Positions 25,001 to 36,599 of a stretch of 64,000 bases of DNA are shown piece by piece. Position 1 is the stretch's first letter; each line of letters begins with the position of its first letter. Origin of the DNA: Saccoglossus kowalevskii (taxonomy: Eukaryota > Hemichordata > Enteropneusta > Harrimaniidae); NCBI RefSeq assembly GCF_000003605.2, contig NW_003153249.1, positions 307,918 through 371,917 of the forward strand. Direction: 5' to 3'. A program made the translations under genes and the position numbers. The notes beneath the pieces are model-generated. The model was given only the letters and a program-made list of their open reading frames with translations, did no database searches and was not told the DNA's origin.

Positions 25001-25318
25001 GTGGCTTTACTGACGTCAAGTGTTATTCTGATGACGTAATAACTAAAATGCATTCGACAGAAGATATGAAAGGTAACACACGTACACATTGTCATATTGT
25101 GACAATATTTCCAACATAGCTAGAAGAATTATCTATCTATTCTATATTTTCCAGATTCCTTTAGAGCCATTCTTGGTCAGCTTAATGTTATACCACCAAA
25201 TCAACACGAAGATTTCCTTCAAGACTGGCTTCATGTATTTGACAAGATTAATTCTCATGATGGTTCTGAGACCAGGATTTATAATATTCCCTCACTATTT
25301 GTTTGGGCAAGAAAGTGA
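22096..25318 (+). CDS. JHAMT-like SAM methyltransferase, gene B (four exons)
   Basis: Complete copy of the same methyltransferase family as gene A. Exons are 22096-22279, 24354-24664, 24934-25072 and 25155-25318; sizes 184, 311, 139 and 164 equal those of gene A, and the sum is 798 nt, 265 residues. Seen: KHRHVQHD with the expected Gln, motif I VLDVGCGTGDET, GVDISPQMIEYAK with the acidic residue that would hold the SAM ribose, EYIQGDVCRL, SCFNWFENQKDAL with the expected Trp, GECAIHMSYKS, and SLFVWARK at the end. No break is seen. An upstream in-frame ATG (22051) would add 15 residues but overlaps the conserved promoter block. The gene probably acts in the cytosol since no signal peptide or membrane span is seen. 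Substrate unknown. Confidence 0.9.
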
Positions 25319-25439
25319 CTTGTTGACTAATCTATTCAAGTCTGCCCGTAAATATTTAGCAATACTTGTTATTATAATTATGCCAACAACAACAACAACA
25401 ACCACCACATACCTCAAACACATTACAGAGGCGCAGATA

Positions 25440-27180
25440 GTATTAGAAAATTTCAAAAAATGAAATCATTATTATTTTATTAGTTTTTGCAACATTACAT
25501 TACAACATAAATTATGTAAAGTTGGTTTGTTACTATCCCGTGTGGATGAAATGACCAATTCAATAACAATGTTAATTAATACGTCAATTATCATTCCAAT
25601 GAAAAAAAACCATTAAATTAATTATTTTTTTCAAATATATTTTTGAATGTGTTTTCTTGTACAGTTCAAAAAGTTATGTTAAGTACATTGCAAAAGCTAA
25701 GAATGAAATTTAAACAGTGAATGAAAGTCGAACAATCATGATTTATTTTTTAAGTCTTGGAGAATAAGTAGACAACGATAACAAGTAAAGTAATGTGAGG
25801 TAAATATTTAGGATATTTTCAAGAGATATATTTAATATGATGCTATGAGAATTCAATCCTATATTCCCATGACAATGGACGTATAGAGGAATAAAATTAA
25901 AACAATTTTTTTCGTACACATAACCATTGGTCAAACAAATCATAATTAAACATTTGAGTATTTGCTAGCACTCATAAAAATCTTTGCTTAAGACTATCAT
26001 GACGTATGTGATTGATTTACTAAATTCAAATTCCAAAGACAAACAAAACATATATTAAAAATGTTATTGTATGGTTACATAATGACCGTTACTACCCAGA
26101 AACAATGTTTACTTTGAAAACGAGACCAGACTTCAAGTCAATTGAAATCACTAAAAGTCACTGTTATCATTATTAAGCATATTTTATAAGTTTTCTGAGG
26201 CCATGTAACCCAGGCACATGTGTCAAGTCTTAGTGATACCAAGATGTGAATTCTTTCAGATGTGATTTACAAATCTGTAATTATTGTAAAACCCCGAATT
26301 TTTACATTTTACATCAAACATTCATCTGAATATTTTCATTAAAGTGTTGTTCATGTTTACATTCATTTGCGATAAATTAGTAATTATAAATCCAGTATTC
26401 ATTGCTCAGATGGTGATTGTGCGTTGTGCGTCTTTACGTACAATGACGTAAATATTGCTAAGGTCAAAGGACCACCATTTACTGAGAGAGTTGTTTCTAC
26501 AAAGAATGGAGAAAATGAAAGCCAAGGGCCTAAAAGCAGAGAAAGAGACAGTTGACAATAGCAATAAGTATTTGAAGCATGTTTACATTTTATACATTTC
26601 GCATTAAAACAGAACACCATTTTCAACAAAATACTACACATTAATAACCTAATAAAAATAGCAGTATTCGTTGGATAAAGTACACTAATTTACCTATACA
26701 TACAGGTAATTGAAAACAAAATATTTCAATGTTCCAAGTTGCAGCCAGCACATTTTGTTTTTACACATGGTTTACATAGATCATAAACAAATATCAAAGT
26801 TATCCACATTGCATCTTTAAATAAGGATATAGATGTACAATCTGATTCCTTGTTGTTTCACTAAGTACTCTTTGATTTTGGACCCCGATAATATTGCCAT
26901 CGCGCCCTCTATAGGCCAATTAGAATATTGAAAATGTTGGTCAACCTCTCCGAGTATTCCCTGATCCGCCCCTGGTGTCACCCTGGTGTACATGTGTCCA
27001 GTCTTGGTGTCACTCAGACACATGGTCTTGTCTTGTCGTGCCACAAAGACACAATCCTGTGTTCAGTATTAGTTTCACCAAGGCACATGACATCAGTATT
27101 CGTGTCACCCAGACACATGTGTCCAGTACTATGGACGGGTGTTACATAAAATAAGTAAACACAATGCATATACAGAGTGT
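25440..27180 (+). repeat. Duplicated 3'-flank/promoter segment, copy 2
   Basis: Counterpart of 20160-22040, following gene B and leading into another short 30 bp array and an exon 1 stub. Together they show the locus grew by tandem duplication of a unit running from one satellite array to the next. Confidence 0.8.
26973..27150. repeat. 30 bp minisatellite, worn short array
   Basis: About five to six diverged units of the GTGTCACYCAGACACATGTGTCC type, ending CACATGTGTCCAGTACTAT and GGACGGGTGTTACATAA, the same closing sequence as at 21870-21912. Confidence 0.85.
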
Positions 27181-27190
27181 GAACATTTGA

Positions 27191-27293
27191 CGTGTGATGC
27201 CAATTACCTTTTCAAAATATAGGCCACCGAAAGTAGACTCGTATTCCAAATACAGACACGTTCAACATGATGTTGCTATGCAAAACCTTTCAT
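27191..27293 (+). pseudogene. JHAMT-like exon 1 stub
   Basis: Matches the promoter block (GTGTGATGCCAATTACC) and the start of exon 1 (GTAGACTCGTATTCCAAATAC, CAACATGATGTTGCTATGC) of genes A-C. It lacks the ATG region and ends abruptly after the codons for the MQ of MQTL, where unrelated sequence begins. It cannot encode an enzyme. Confidence 0.8.
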
Positions 27294-28420
27294 GTTTTTC
27301 ATTAAAACACACCGTTTTAATTGAAAGCATACTGTTGTACTCTGTTAGAAAAAAGTGGAAAGTGTAATTTGTGTAATAGGGCCAGCGTCGGCAGCTGTTT
27401 ACTACATTGATATTTGCAGCGGCCTCCATTCATTTCTTTATGTGCGGGATAACTGTATCACGGGGTAATTCTTGTCTTCGGGGTTCTCCACACGTGTCAG
27501 GGGGGAATATCGTCTCGTCTCTCTATCGCGTCCCCTTGAGGTGCGGGATCGGGAAAGTCACTTAAGCTTTACAGTCAAATAGACGCACACAACAAAATAC
27601 GTTTCAACTCTCGTCTTTAGTCAGTCAGTCGAGTACTCTATAAGACACAGCGCCCTGGGGAAAAGTCCCCAACACTATTGCAAGGCTGACCCAAGACTAG
27701 CCCAAGACTGCGTCTGGACTCGCCCCAAGACTCTCTAGGACTGTGCCAAGACTGCGTCTCTCCTCGTGTACTCGCCAGGACCAACTAAAACTCTCTTTAT
27801 TCACTTTCAAAACCTTAACCAATTACAAAGAAGTATTACGACTCTAAGGCGTGGCCTTCACACATTCAACTAATCACACTAAGTACTGAACACGTCATAT
27901 CTTTTGATTAATCGTTCACTACATTAATAACTGCGAATACCAAACTGTCAGAAATAATAGTCCGAATAGCGACAGTTATATCATCGTAATTAGTTCCAAA
28001 TCACTGAGTCGAGTTCCGTCCAGAACCTCAAATGGGCCGAAACGATGACAGACATAACACAGCCATTCGCTAGTAATCAGCTAATTAAGTCGATTAACAG
28101 ATACACGCAAACAATTTCATCACACATCCCTTCACTCAAACTGAGCCATGCCTCCCGGAACAACACGTTCATAAATCAAATATACCGTCAGCTATTCATC
28201 GTCATACGGGTTAAATACAATACTAATACAAGGTATAAATCAAAAGAGTAAAACACACTGATTAAATACAATGATTATAAAGTCACAAATATCAACGGTT
28301 ATGAATCTAAAAACAAGGGAAAGGCTACCATTAGGCCCGCTTTTCTCGTCGATTAACAGATACAACAATTTCATCACAACTGACTAAACTCAAGTTTATG
28401 CATTTACAGGGACACAGAAT
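27294..28420. other. Unassigned, less AT-rich insert-like segment
   Basis: Sequence with many CG dinucleotides begins within the truncated exon 1. It contains a worn repeat of CAAGACTGCGTCTSKMCTCG type near 27690-27770 and a direct repeat GTCGATTAACAGATACA...CAATTTCATCACA at about 28088 and 28348. No protein is recognised. It may be an inserted repeat, but its ends and family cannot be set. Confidence 0.4.
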
Positions 28421-29819
28421 TCCATACTGCATAACGTTCTTGCCAACATCCCCAGAGACATGATCTGAGCTACTAAATAAAATTACAGAAATGTTGCAGA
28501 ATTTAACAGGAAAATGCAATTAAATTTGTGAGTGGTCATATTTTCATTTTCACATCACATGTGCGTTAGTTTATAACAACAAGAATATTTCACATCTCAT
28601 ATTTCTGATTCGAATACGCATTGCTTGAAACAACATAATAATCAATAAAACATTACTCGCTGAGTATTTTTTTTATAAGTTTACACTTTTCAGATTTTAA
28701 GAGATCGAAGCGGACAAGATGATATTGCTAATATTCGAAATTAAATTGTTATTGTTTGTTCAGTGCCCTAGTCCTCTATGCCAAAAGAACTCTGGTTAGG
28801 TTTTGAAGTACCACACTTCCCGTTTTAGGGGTGATCGTAAAGTGGTGAAAACGAGCAATAGAACAATTTGCCAGATAGAAAAGTGAAAGAATAATGACAT
28901 AGAATTAACGTAGTGTATATATACAGATTCGAGAATTGAATGTAATCGCAATAAATTATTTGTTATTTGTTCTACTATGTTTTTCCCAGGAATTTGAAGT
29001 GCACGGAGAGACTGCATTAGAGACAACAACACCATATAAAAACAGGTCGGGCACTTCCATTTATGTCAGCGTTGAAAGGGTTTAAAAATGTTATTGTAAA
29101 TTCATTACTCATCTGTTTTGAAGTGTTAATTATTGGCAGTTGCATTTACATTTTCACAAAAGTTTTGAATTCCCGTAAACACACTTATTAGCTGCACATG
29201 TAAGTCAAGAACACTTCTTAATGCGATTGATAATATTATTTACAACATATGTTTGTGTTTTTAAATGTAATAGTTGAACTTACCTTATTAATGTCTATAT
29301 TAGGAATAAATACTTGATTATGTGATTTATTTATCGTATGTTATGTTTACTGTACAATAATGCAAAGTGCTTGATCATGAAACGCATCATTTGATACATT
29401 TTGTTTTCCAAAATGATAATGTCAATGATTTTTTATTTTACCATGTTATCAGTGTAAATACATTTTAAAATGTGTCTCTGTTACAATTCTCAAAATGTGT
29501 GTCTAGTGAAATCTCCTAGCAATATTTAAACCAATACTTATCATGAAGTGTATCTTTAGTCCCGTCATGTCGAGTTGACATACTGGTCGCGTCGACCTGT
29601 TCACGGGCATGTATTGCTCTTAAGTCAACACAACTTTTAGGTTATTTGCTTTCCCTCTATGATGCTGATGTAACTATGCACGCCGTTAATATTGCAAGAC
29701 TCTGCTGAAACAGCAAAACTTTTACGACAATCATATTATTGACCTATATTTTTGGATATATTAATTTGGGTTTACTAAATAAGCAGTACCTAACAGCACC
29801 TCACTATAATATAGTTTTG
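28421..29819. other. No gene seen
   Basis: AT-rich sequence with no coding signal or clear repeat. Confidence 0.5.
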
Positions 29820-30390
29820 TCACACAGACACATGCGTCACTCAAGTACATGTGTCCACTGTTGGTATCACCCAAGCATATACATGTGTCACCTTAGCACC
29901 AATGTACCAATGGCATCCAGTCGTACGTTTTCAGTATTGTACCACCCATATTAAGTCTTGGTGTCACAGAGTTGCATGTGTAGCCTTGGGAGTCACTCAC
30001 ATGTACCTAACATTAGTGTCACCCAGCACACGTGTCGAGACATAATGTCGCCATATATGTACACTCTTGGTTTTATTATGAGACATGAGTCTTTGTTTCA
30101 GACAGCCACTTGTGTCTAGTCTTTGTGTCCCAAGGTACCTGTGAAGAGTCTTTGTGTCACAAAGTACCTGTGAAGAGTCTTTGTGCCACAAGGTACACGT
30201 GCCAAGTATTGGTGTAACCCAGACAGATATTTTAAAGATTATTGTCCCCCAGACACATGTGAACAGTCTGTGTGACAGAAAGTACTTGCAGTCTTGCTCT
30301 CATACAGAGAACAACCCTGGTTTTGTTCATGCACGAGTGCCTAATATTGGTCTCCGATAAGTACATGTGTCCAATATCGGTATCTATGAA
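29820..30390. repeat. 30 bp minisatellite, highly diverged array
   Basis: Roughly eighteen irregular relatives of the GTGTCACCCAGACACATGTG unit, with many substitutions and spacing changes. This is the oldest-looking of the arrays. Confidence 0.75.
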
Positions 30391-30423
30391 ATGCTGTAGT
30401 TGTCTTATGTGATGTTTTATCTT

Positions 30424-30610
30424 TATGTTATGTTATGTTATGTAGTCCCGTCTTTATGTTATGCAGTCCCGTCTTTATGTTATGCAGTCCCATCTTCATG
30501 TTATGCAGCCGCGTAATTACGTATTGTCCTATTGTATTATTATATATTCTTTTCGTAGTTGTATTATGCAGTCCCGTCTTTATGTTGCGTAGCCTTTTCT
30601 TTATGTTAGA
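30424..30610 (+). repeat. 21 bp tandem repeat CCCGTCTTTATGTTATGCAGT
   Basis: About six units, the middle interrupted. Related units lie in reverse orientation at 31745-31955 and as single worn pieces near 47575-47640. Confidence 0.85.
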
Positions 30611-30979
30611 CATGTGGTGTGTGGCAAACCGCGTGTGCTGTAATAAGCGTGTGTCGTGTGTGCTGCAATGCGCATGCTTTTTATTGGCCTGTGGGCATCA
30701 ACTGTTGTGTGGCCTCCAGTGATCAAAGTGACCAGTCAGATGGCAACATCAACGTACATCTCTTGCGGCAAATATACGAATGGACATAAATCCACGAGGA
30801 AGTGATTCCAGACAAAATGCTTAAAACGCGGCTGCAATAATACTAAGTAATCGCTGATTATGAAGACCGCTTACCATTTCCATTTCGACTATTGTATTGC
30901 GATTAAGAATTATGGTCATTTTTGGACCCATCCCTATATTTTAGAAATGCATATGTAACATAATTACTAATTTGGAGAC

Positions 30980-32200
30980 ATTTCTGTGCTCTGATAAGTT
31001 AAGGTTTGGGCGATTTTAAATAACGGCACAAACATACCAGGTGCAGTCACTGGAGCTGCTCTTGGAGAAAAGAAATAGGAGAAGGAAAAACTTTTCTATA
31101 TCTGCAGGGGGAAGTTTTCCAATTTTCGAAGGTCACAGGATACTGTGCAATTCCGGAGGCGAGTTGGGGAACAGTTTTTAATTTCCCCTGTCCAGTCTAA
31201 ATTGGCGTGGTCAACTTTATAGACCTGTGAAATGTATTGCGTCTAAAAAAGAATACAATATATTTTAAGGTACACCACTCGTTGGCTCAATTCGAATCAA
31301 TACGGCTGCACTTTGCAAGCACGTATTCAAGACATCGGAGAGCGTTCCTTCTAATTTGTCTAAAAGTCACAGTTTTTAAACACCGGTTTTCATTTCCATT
31401 CCGTCGTTCTAATCACGATAACAAATATTGTTATTTTTGGATCCAGTGCTATATTTCAAGAATACTGTAACATGTTTAAATTGGAATCAAAATTGTCACT
31501 AGACACGGATAAAAAAAATATCTGTTAGCGAAGAAGTTGAGGTTGGAAAATTTAAATGACGTAGCAAACATATCAGTTACAGTCAATGGAACTCTTCATC
31601 AAAAAAGAAAAAGAAGAGTGGAAAACTTTACTATCACACGAGGGCAGGGGATTTTTTTTGACCAATTGTTTAAGATAATGGGATATTGTGTAAAATGTCT
31701 ATGACAATCAAACATATCCAGAGGGCAGACATTTTCCAGAGATGAAAAACTTTCAATAACATAAAGACGAGAAAACATAAAATAAAGAAATACCTATATA
31801 ACAAAAAGGGTCTACATTAATCAAGAAAGGACTGTATAACATAAACACGGAACTACCTAACATAAAGAAGCAAGTGTATAACACAAAGACGAAACAATAC
31901 AAAAATAAAGACGAGAAAGCATAATATAAAAAAAAGACTACTTAACGCGGCTGCAAAATATCACAGATGACAGTTATGGCATTCCATATAGATCATCGGG
32001 GTACATTTGTCCAGTGTTCGTGTCAGCAAACGTAAAATGCAGTCGTTGCCCATTGGCATACTGGAAGGTCGTGCACACAAATCACACTTCAGGCAACCTC
32101 ATTTCAGACATGCTTCCCTTCTGAGCGAAAAGAAAAAAATACTCTTTTATATTGCAGAGGGATGAAGTTTGTGTAGAATAATATCCAATAACAGTTTCAA
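30980..32200 (+). repeat. Worn upstream/intron segment of a methyltransferase unit
   Basis: Blocks recur near gene C: TAGACCTGTGAAATGTATTG at 31219 and 43435, GCAAACATATCAG-type at 31022, 31566 and 43371, and the GAAGGTCGTGCAC...TTATATTGCAGA block at 32065-32150 and 44571-44670, the latter in gene C intron 1. No methyltransferase exon survives. Confidence 0.6.
31745..31955 (-). repeat. Inverted counterpart of the 21 bp repeat
   Basis: Repeated ACATAAAGACGRRAAA and related pieces, reverse complementary to the repeat at 30424-30610 but more diverged. Confidence 0.7.
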
Positions 32201-34320
32201 AATAATCCGTGCATATTAATAAGCTATTCTGCATACTAATTAATCGTAATCAACATGTCCTGTATGCTAACAAACGTACCCCAATGAATTCACACTAGGT
32301 ATATACACACCATTAGTACAGTAGACTATCATAAAATCGTTCAGAAGATGAAAAATATATGACAATTGTCATACTACGTCAGCTTTTTATGCTCGTTCAT
32401 AAATAAGCAGGACCAACGAACGACCGCCATCTTGGATTTCAAGATGGCCACCGCAAATACGCAACAAATGTAATATATTTCCCTTCTGGGAACCTATAAT
32501 CATAATTTTAGACACTATTCTCATGTTTTCAAACGCCAAGGATTCAACAAGATCAGAAAATATATGATATATCAAGTTTTTATTACTCAAAAATAATAAA
32601 ATACACACAATGACCCCTGCACAGTTCAGTACATGTGAGTGATGCCATGATAAATTTGCATGGAGGCCGGCCTGCTTTCTTGCAACGACATTTGACAAAT
32701 TCCTTGCATGAACTGGCCGCTTTCGGAAGGCATGTCCAGAAAGGAATCAATTGTTGTCCAGCATTCAATGTCTATCCCCAGTCACTAGGACTTGGTAGCT
32801 GCTGTCCTGGTACGCGCATCCCCAAACATATCCTGCTTGTAAGGTCGCTCGTTTTATGTGTTCTACAAGTACAGCTCTTGTGGGTGGTATGCGCTCAATC
32901 TGCCTTCTCATTGCATTAACATTACTTTTATTGCATGGTTGAGTTGGGTACATTCACTTGATCTGTCATAAAGTAATATGACGAACCATTCAATCAGACA
33001 CATTGTCTCTTCTGAGATTGATGAAGGTGTTTGTGATAGAGCCACAGATGAGTCTGTAATAGCAGAACAAGCAACCTGTGTCTCCCAGGCTGTTTTCTTT
33101 CCAAGGAAGATGTGTCACAACCAGTAAATGCATGAAAACATAGAAGTTCTTTTGCCTTTTGGTCTCTGAGATTCTGTGCAATTACATGAATTGGTAGCAT
33201 CCTGTAGTGTTTTTTTACTCCAACGGCTATCCATAATTCGTCAAGAAATAGGTCATGAACATCTGTGTCAACAGGTCGTATTAATATTTTGCAATGTCCA
33301 TTTTTGCACAGTGACGGGCATGCAAGAATATTCTGCTATCGGCTTCTTCATCGTCACATGGAGCTAGATCTGAATCTCTGCCAAGTCCATTTGGTTATAC
33401 AACATTTGAACCAAGTGTACTATAGACTTCCTTCCCTTCAATCTGCAGAGTAGAGATACTGTTGGACAGGTAGTGGCACAGCTCGGATTTGTTTCAATCT
33501 ACTCGAAGGAAACTATGCCAGTTTTTTGGAATAGTGGTAGAATCTTTGACATTGATGCGGGTCCCTGCTCCTCTTCGCTGTCCCTGAGAGGAGTTCAAGC
33601 TGTTGTTAACATAACAGTCCAATACAACATGAACTCGCCTTGTGTTTTCCAAGGTATGGAAGGAATAGTTTTGTCTTATATTCATCAAAATTAGTGCAGC
33701 ATTTTGGGCGAAGCATGTTGACAATTACAGAGCCATCAAGAATTTTAGCATCAACAGTTGATGTAACCAGTTCCAAAGCTGAATTCAATCTCTTCTCCAA
33801 ACAGCCCACCAGATCAGACTTTGTACATTGACGAATTTCCCCCATATCTGATAAAGAAGGTTGACTTCCCTGATTTTCATGGCGGGAAAATTCATTCATG
33901 TCCTCGTTTCTGGATTGGCAGGAGATGTACATCCTGCCAAATAACTCATTGCTATTTTTCAAAGTATTAATTTGGTGCGTAGTTCTTGGATATTTTGAAC
34001 GTGTGACTTTGTGGAATACAGACATGTTGTTTTTAGAAATGATATCTGAAACTAGTGTCACTCGCTGTTGTAGACGCGGATGAACATATTTTTCATATTG
34101 GCATTCTCCCTTTGTTTTGATGCTTTGTAAGCAAATTAATGCTCTCGCTCCCATGATTTCCTTTGTGGGATTGTCTATAGCACAATCAAATCTTTACTGT
34201 CATCGCTGAATGGGTTTCATAGTTCTTTAAATGTTTCAACCATTGACTTAAAATGTTTGACAAATTTTGATTGAGTTGCCAGTCCTTGGTCATGGTGCTG
34301 TTTTTCTTTTGGCTGAAATG

Positions 34321-34544
34321 AAGGCATCATCACCATAAGTTTCTTTTATTTCATCAAAAGTCTCCTTGGTGTGCGTCTTTTCAAATATAAAAATAGGATC
34401 ACTGGCTCCATTTCACACCTGACTCAGTTCAAAAACCTGTAAATCAGAAACCACAATTAGTTCAAAGCTGTCGTATGCAACATAACCAATAGAGATGTAA
34501 GAGATGTAAGTGGGTCAGGGGTATTACTTATTGAACGCCCCTCG
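34321..34544 (-). mobile_element. Mariner-like transposon, 5' end fragment
   Basis: On the minus strand it opens CGAGGGGCGTTCAATAAGTA, a mariner-type terminal repeat, next to a TA dinucleotide. About 120 bp later a worn transposase N-terminus reads KTHTKETFDEIKETYGDDA, similar to the KxxTPKEIxxELKETYGDDA segment of mariner transposases, in a frame different from the nearest ATG. The remainder is missing. It lies inside the HAFTGCD-motif gene copy. Confidence 0.7.
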
Positions 34545-34721
34545 TAGGTGCTACTTCTACATAGTCTTCTGGTAGAATGGACAAAGTCCCTTTTGCGTTT
34601 TCTCTTTTTCTGGGAAATGGATGAGAGAAATTACTATCCTATGGAAGGAGTTCATAGCATTTCTGGCAGAGGGATTGTGCTCTATATTATCAACTGCCCC
34701 AACTGTAAATAGCGAAATTGT

Positions 34722-35302
34722 TGTGGGTGATATTCGGTCACATTCGATCAGGTTCAAACTGCATGCATTGGATCGTAGAGTTACAATAAAGAGAGCGTAA
34801 TGTACATTTAAACAATTAACAGTTTATTATGGCGATGTGACAACAAAGAAAGTACAATGTAACAAGAAGGCAACTGATGAATACACGATAGAATGTCCCT
34901 TTTATAGGGTTCAGTAGGATTCACACCTATGGATTAAAATAGGAGGGAAACACAGTGATAGGTTTTCAATATTGGCACATCAGCTTAAAATCGCCCTTGC
35001 AACTGATTCCTATTGCGTTTGTGCTGTCTATTGATTATTATTAAATGGCTTATGTAACTCGAATCTATGTTTCCCTATAATAGAGATACATGTATTAAAG
35101 TGCGAAATCTTTACATGTAATAACTTCTACTGGCTATTTCTTAGCTAATACTGCTTGTAATTGAACAAAATAAAGACGAATAGATAAAGCAAAACATGAT
35201 CTAATAATACAAATAAATTTCGAGCAAGAAAGAATAATTCTGAATAAACAACAACAAATAGAATCAATGAGGAAAAACACAAATGGATAAGCATCCACGA
35301 CA
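34722..35302 (-). mobile_element. Solo LTR of an LTR retroelement
   Basis: About 580 bp running TGTCGTGGATGC...CCCACA, inserted between two adjoining conserved segments of the HAFTGCD-motif gene copy. It matches the LTR at 40873-41477 along its length (for example GTGGATGCTTATCC near the start, the AATCC...GGTGTRAATCCTA-TATAAA promoter region, and CCTGATCGAATGTG near the end). The two are clearly diverged, so the insertion is old. No internal element region accompanies it. Confidence 0.75.
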
Positions 35303-36599
35303 ATTTTCAATCTAAAAGGGCAGACACATCCATCCCTGTTGAATTGAGCACAAACGGTATTGGCAAGACTTGTGTTAATTTCTTGAACTCTTTCATATGA
35401 ATTACATAGACCACGGTTGGACAACTTGTCAATCAGTGCCCTCAGTGCATAAGGCCAGTGTATATTACAAGTGGATTTTCCCTAGCTTTAGTGTGGCGAA
35501 CTGGTGAAAAGCTAATTTTGTTGATGCTTCTGAAGGATGTTTCTGCTTCTTAATACTTGGTCCATGCAAAATCATTCTGACTAAAGCTAGGAGTGTCTCT
35601 GGAACAGCAATGCATTTCACATCCAAAATCCATAGACCCATCAAAATTGTACTCCATTGCCAATATCGCCTTTCTCAATATTCGTGCAGTTGCTGCTAAG
35701 TGGGCGGCCTCGTCATCATCATTATTACTTTAAGCGATTTTGATAGCAGAATTACACATCAGGGCAACAACTCGTCTCTGTTGTTAAGCTGTTAAATCTC
35801 GAACGAGGGTTAGTAACTTTTCTTTGAGTCTGGTGATATTGACGTTTCCTACAAATTATGGATCTTGTTCTTTTAGTCTGGTCTCGTATAGTCTTCCTAA
35901 ATCTGAAAGCTTGAAAACTGGTAATGTCACGTCTTGACTAAATTCTTCGATATATATAAAACAAGCTCGGCTAATACAGTCATACAGCTCAGATGATATC
36001 TTGCATCCAATGCATGCATATCACCTTCTGAGAGTTTACCAAGGAGTTTCCTACCCTTGTACATACTTGTATACTTGTGCATACTCACGAACCCGAAGAC
36101 CAAGTTTGGCAGTCAGAGCATTGTGAAGTCTTTCTTTTGTATCATTATCACAATAAAAACAGCGGTTTGACCTTGTCATTGAAGCACTTCTCTGTCTGGT
36201 CTTAACGGGTTTTGGTTTAAATTCTGTCATTTCTTTATCCTTTCTTTTGTTGTGCACGCTTGAGTTTGTGTGTATCAAATCTGTTTCTACATGTTTTATG
36301 CCACACAGCTTTGTTTACTTCAAGCGTAATTTCAATACCATTGCCGTTATCTAATCTCAATATTGTCACCCTGGGGTAATCAGTTGATTTCGTGATTTTG
36401 AGTTTATAGCCACACTGTTTGTTACTCCCTCTAGATTTATCCAATGAAGGCACAACAAGTTTCTCAACCGTATTCTGCTGACATATGCTACACAGCTTCC
36501 AGTCTGTTTTTTCAAAAGAAAAAACAGCTGTTGGAAATGCAGATGTATTTTGTGGGTTACAAGCTTGACTGTTTTTGACATTTCTACTATGTTAAAATG

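Larger units (their letters stand above)
32583..36590 (-). pseudogene. HAFTGCD-motif multicopy gene, broken copy with insertions
   Basis: Decayed copy of an unnamed repetitive gene family found in many invertebrate genomes. From the N-terminal end (36590 downward) I see a CSICQ-type cysteine motif, GNGIEITLEVNKAVWHKTCR, RCFYCDNDTKERLHNA, LSNRGLCNSYERVQEI, VGAVDNIEHNPSARNAMNSFH, YISCQSRNEDMNEFSRHENQ, VDAKILDGSVIVNMLRP, HAFTGCDTSS (about 33101-33134), IPPTRAVLVEHIKRA and a C-terminal cysteine-rich CKEFVKCRCKKAG...CTELCRGHC. The order is that of the family. The copy is broken by several interruptions and by two inserted elements, an LTR at 34722-35302 and a mariner end near 34321-34544. The function and origin of the family are not known to me; a transposon-derived origin is a guess from copy number. 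Confidence 0.75.

Noticed and set aside
27294-28420. LTR or complete transposon in the CG-richer segment
   Set aside because: No terminal repeats, primer site or coding motif could be identified, so it is left unassigned.
33606-34154. Intact gene of 182 residues on the minus strand
   Set aside because: It is one surviving open piece of the broken HAFTGCD-motif copy, not a separate gene.
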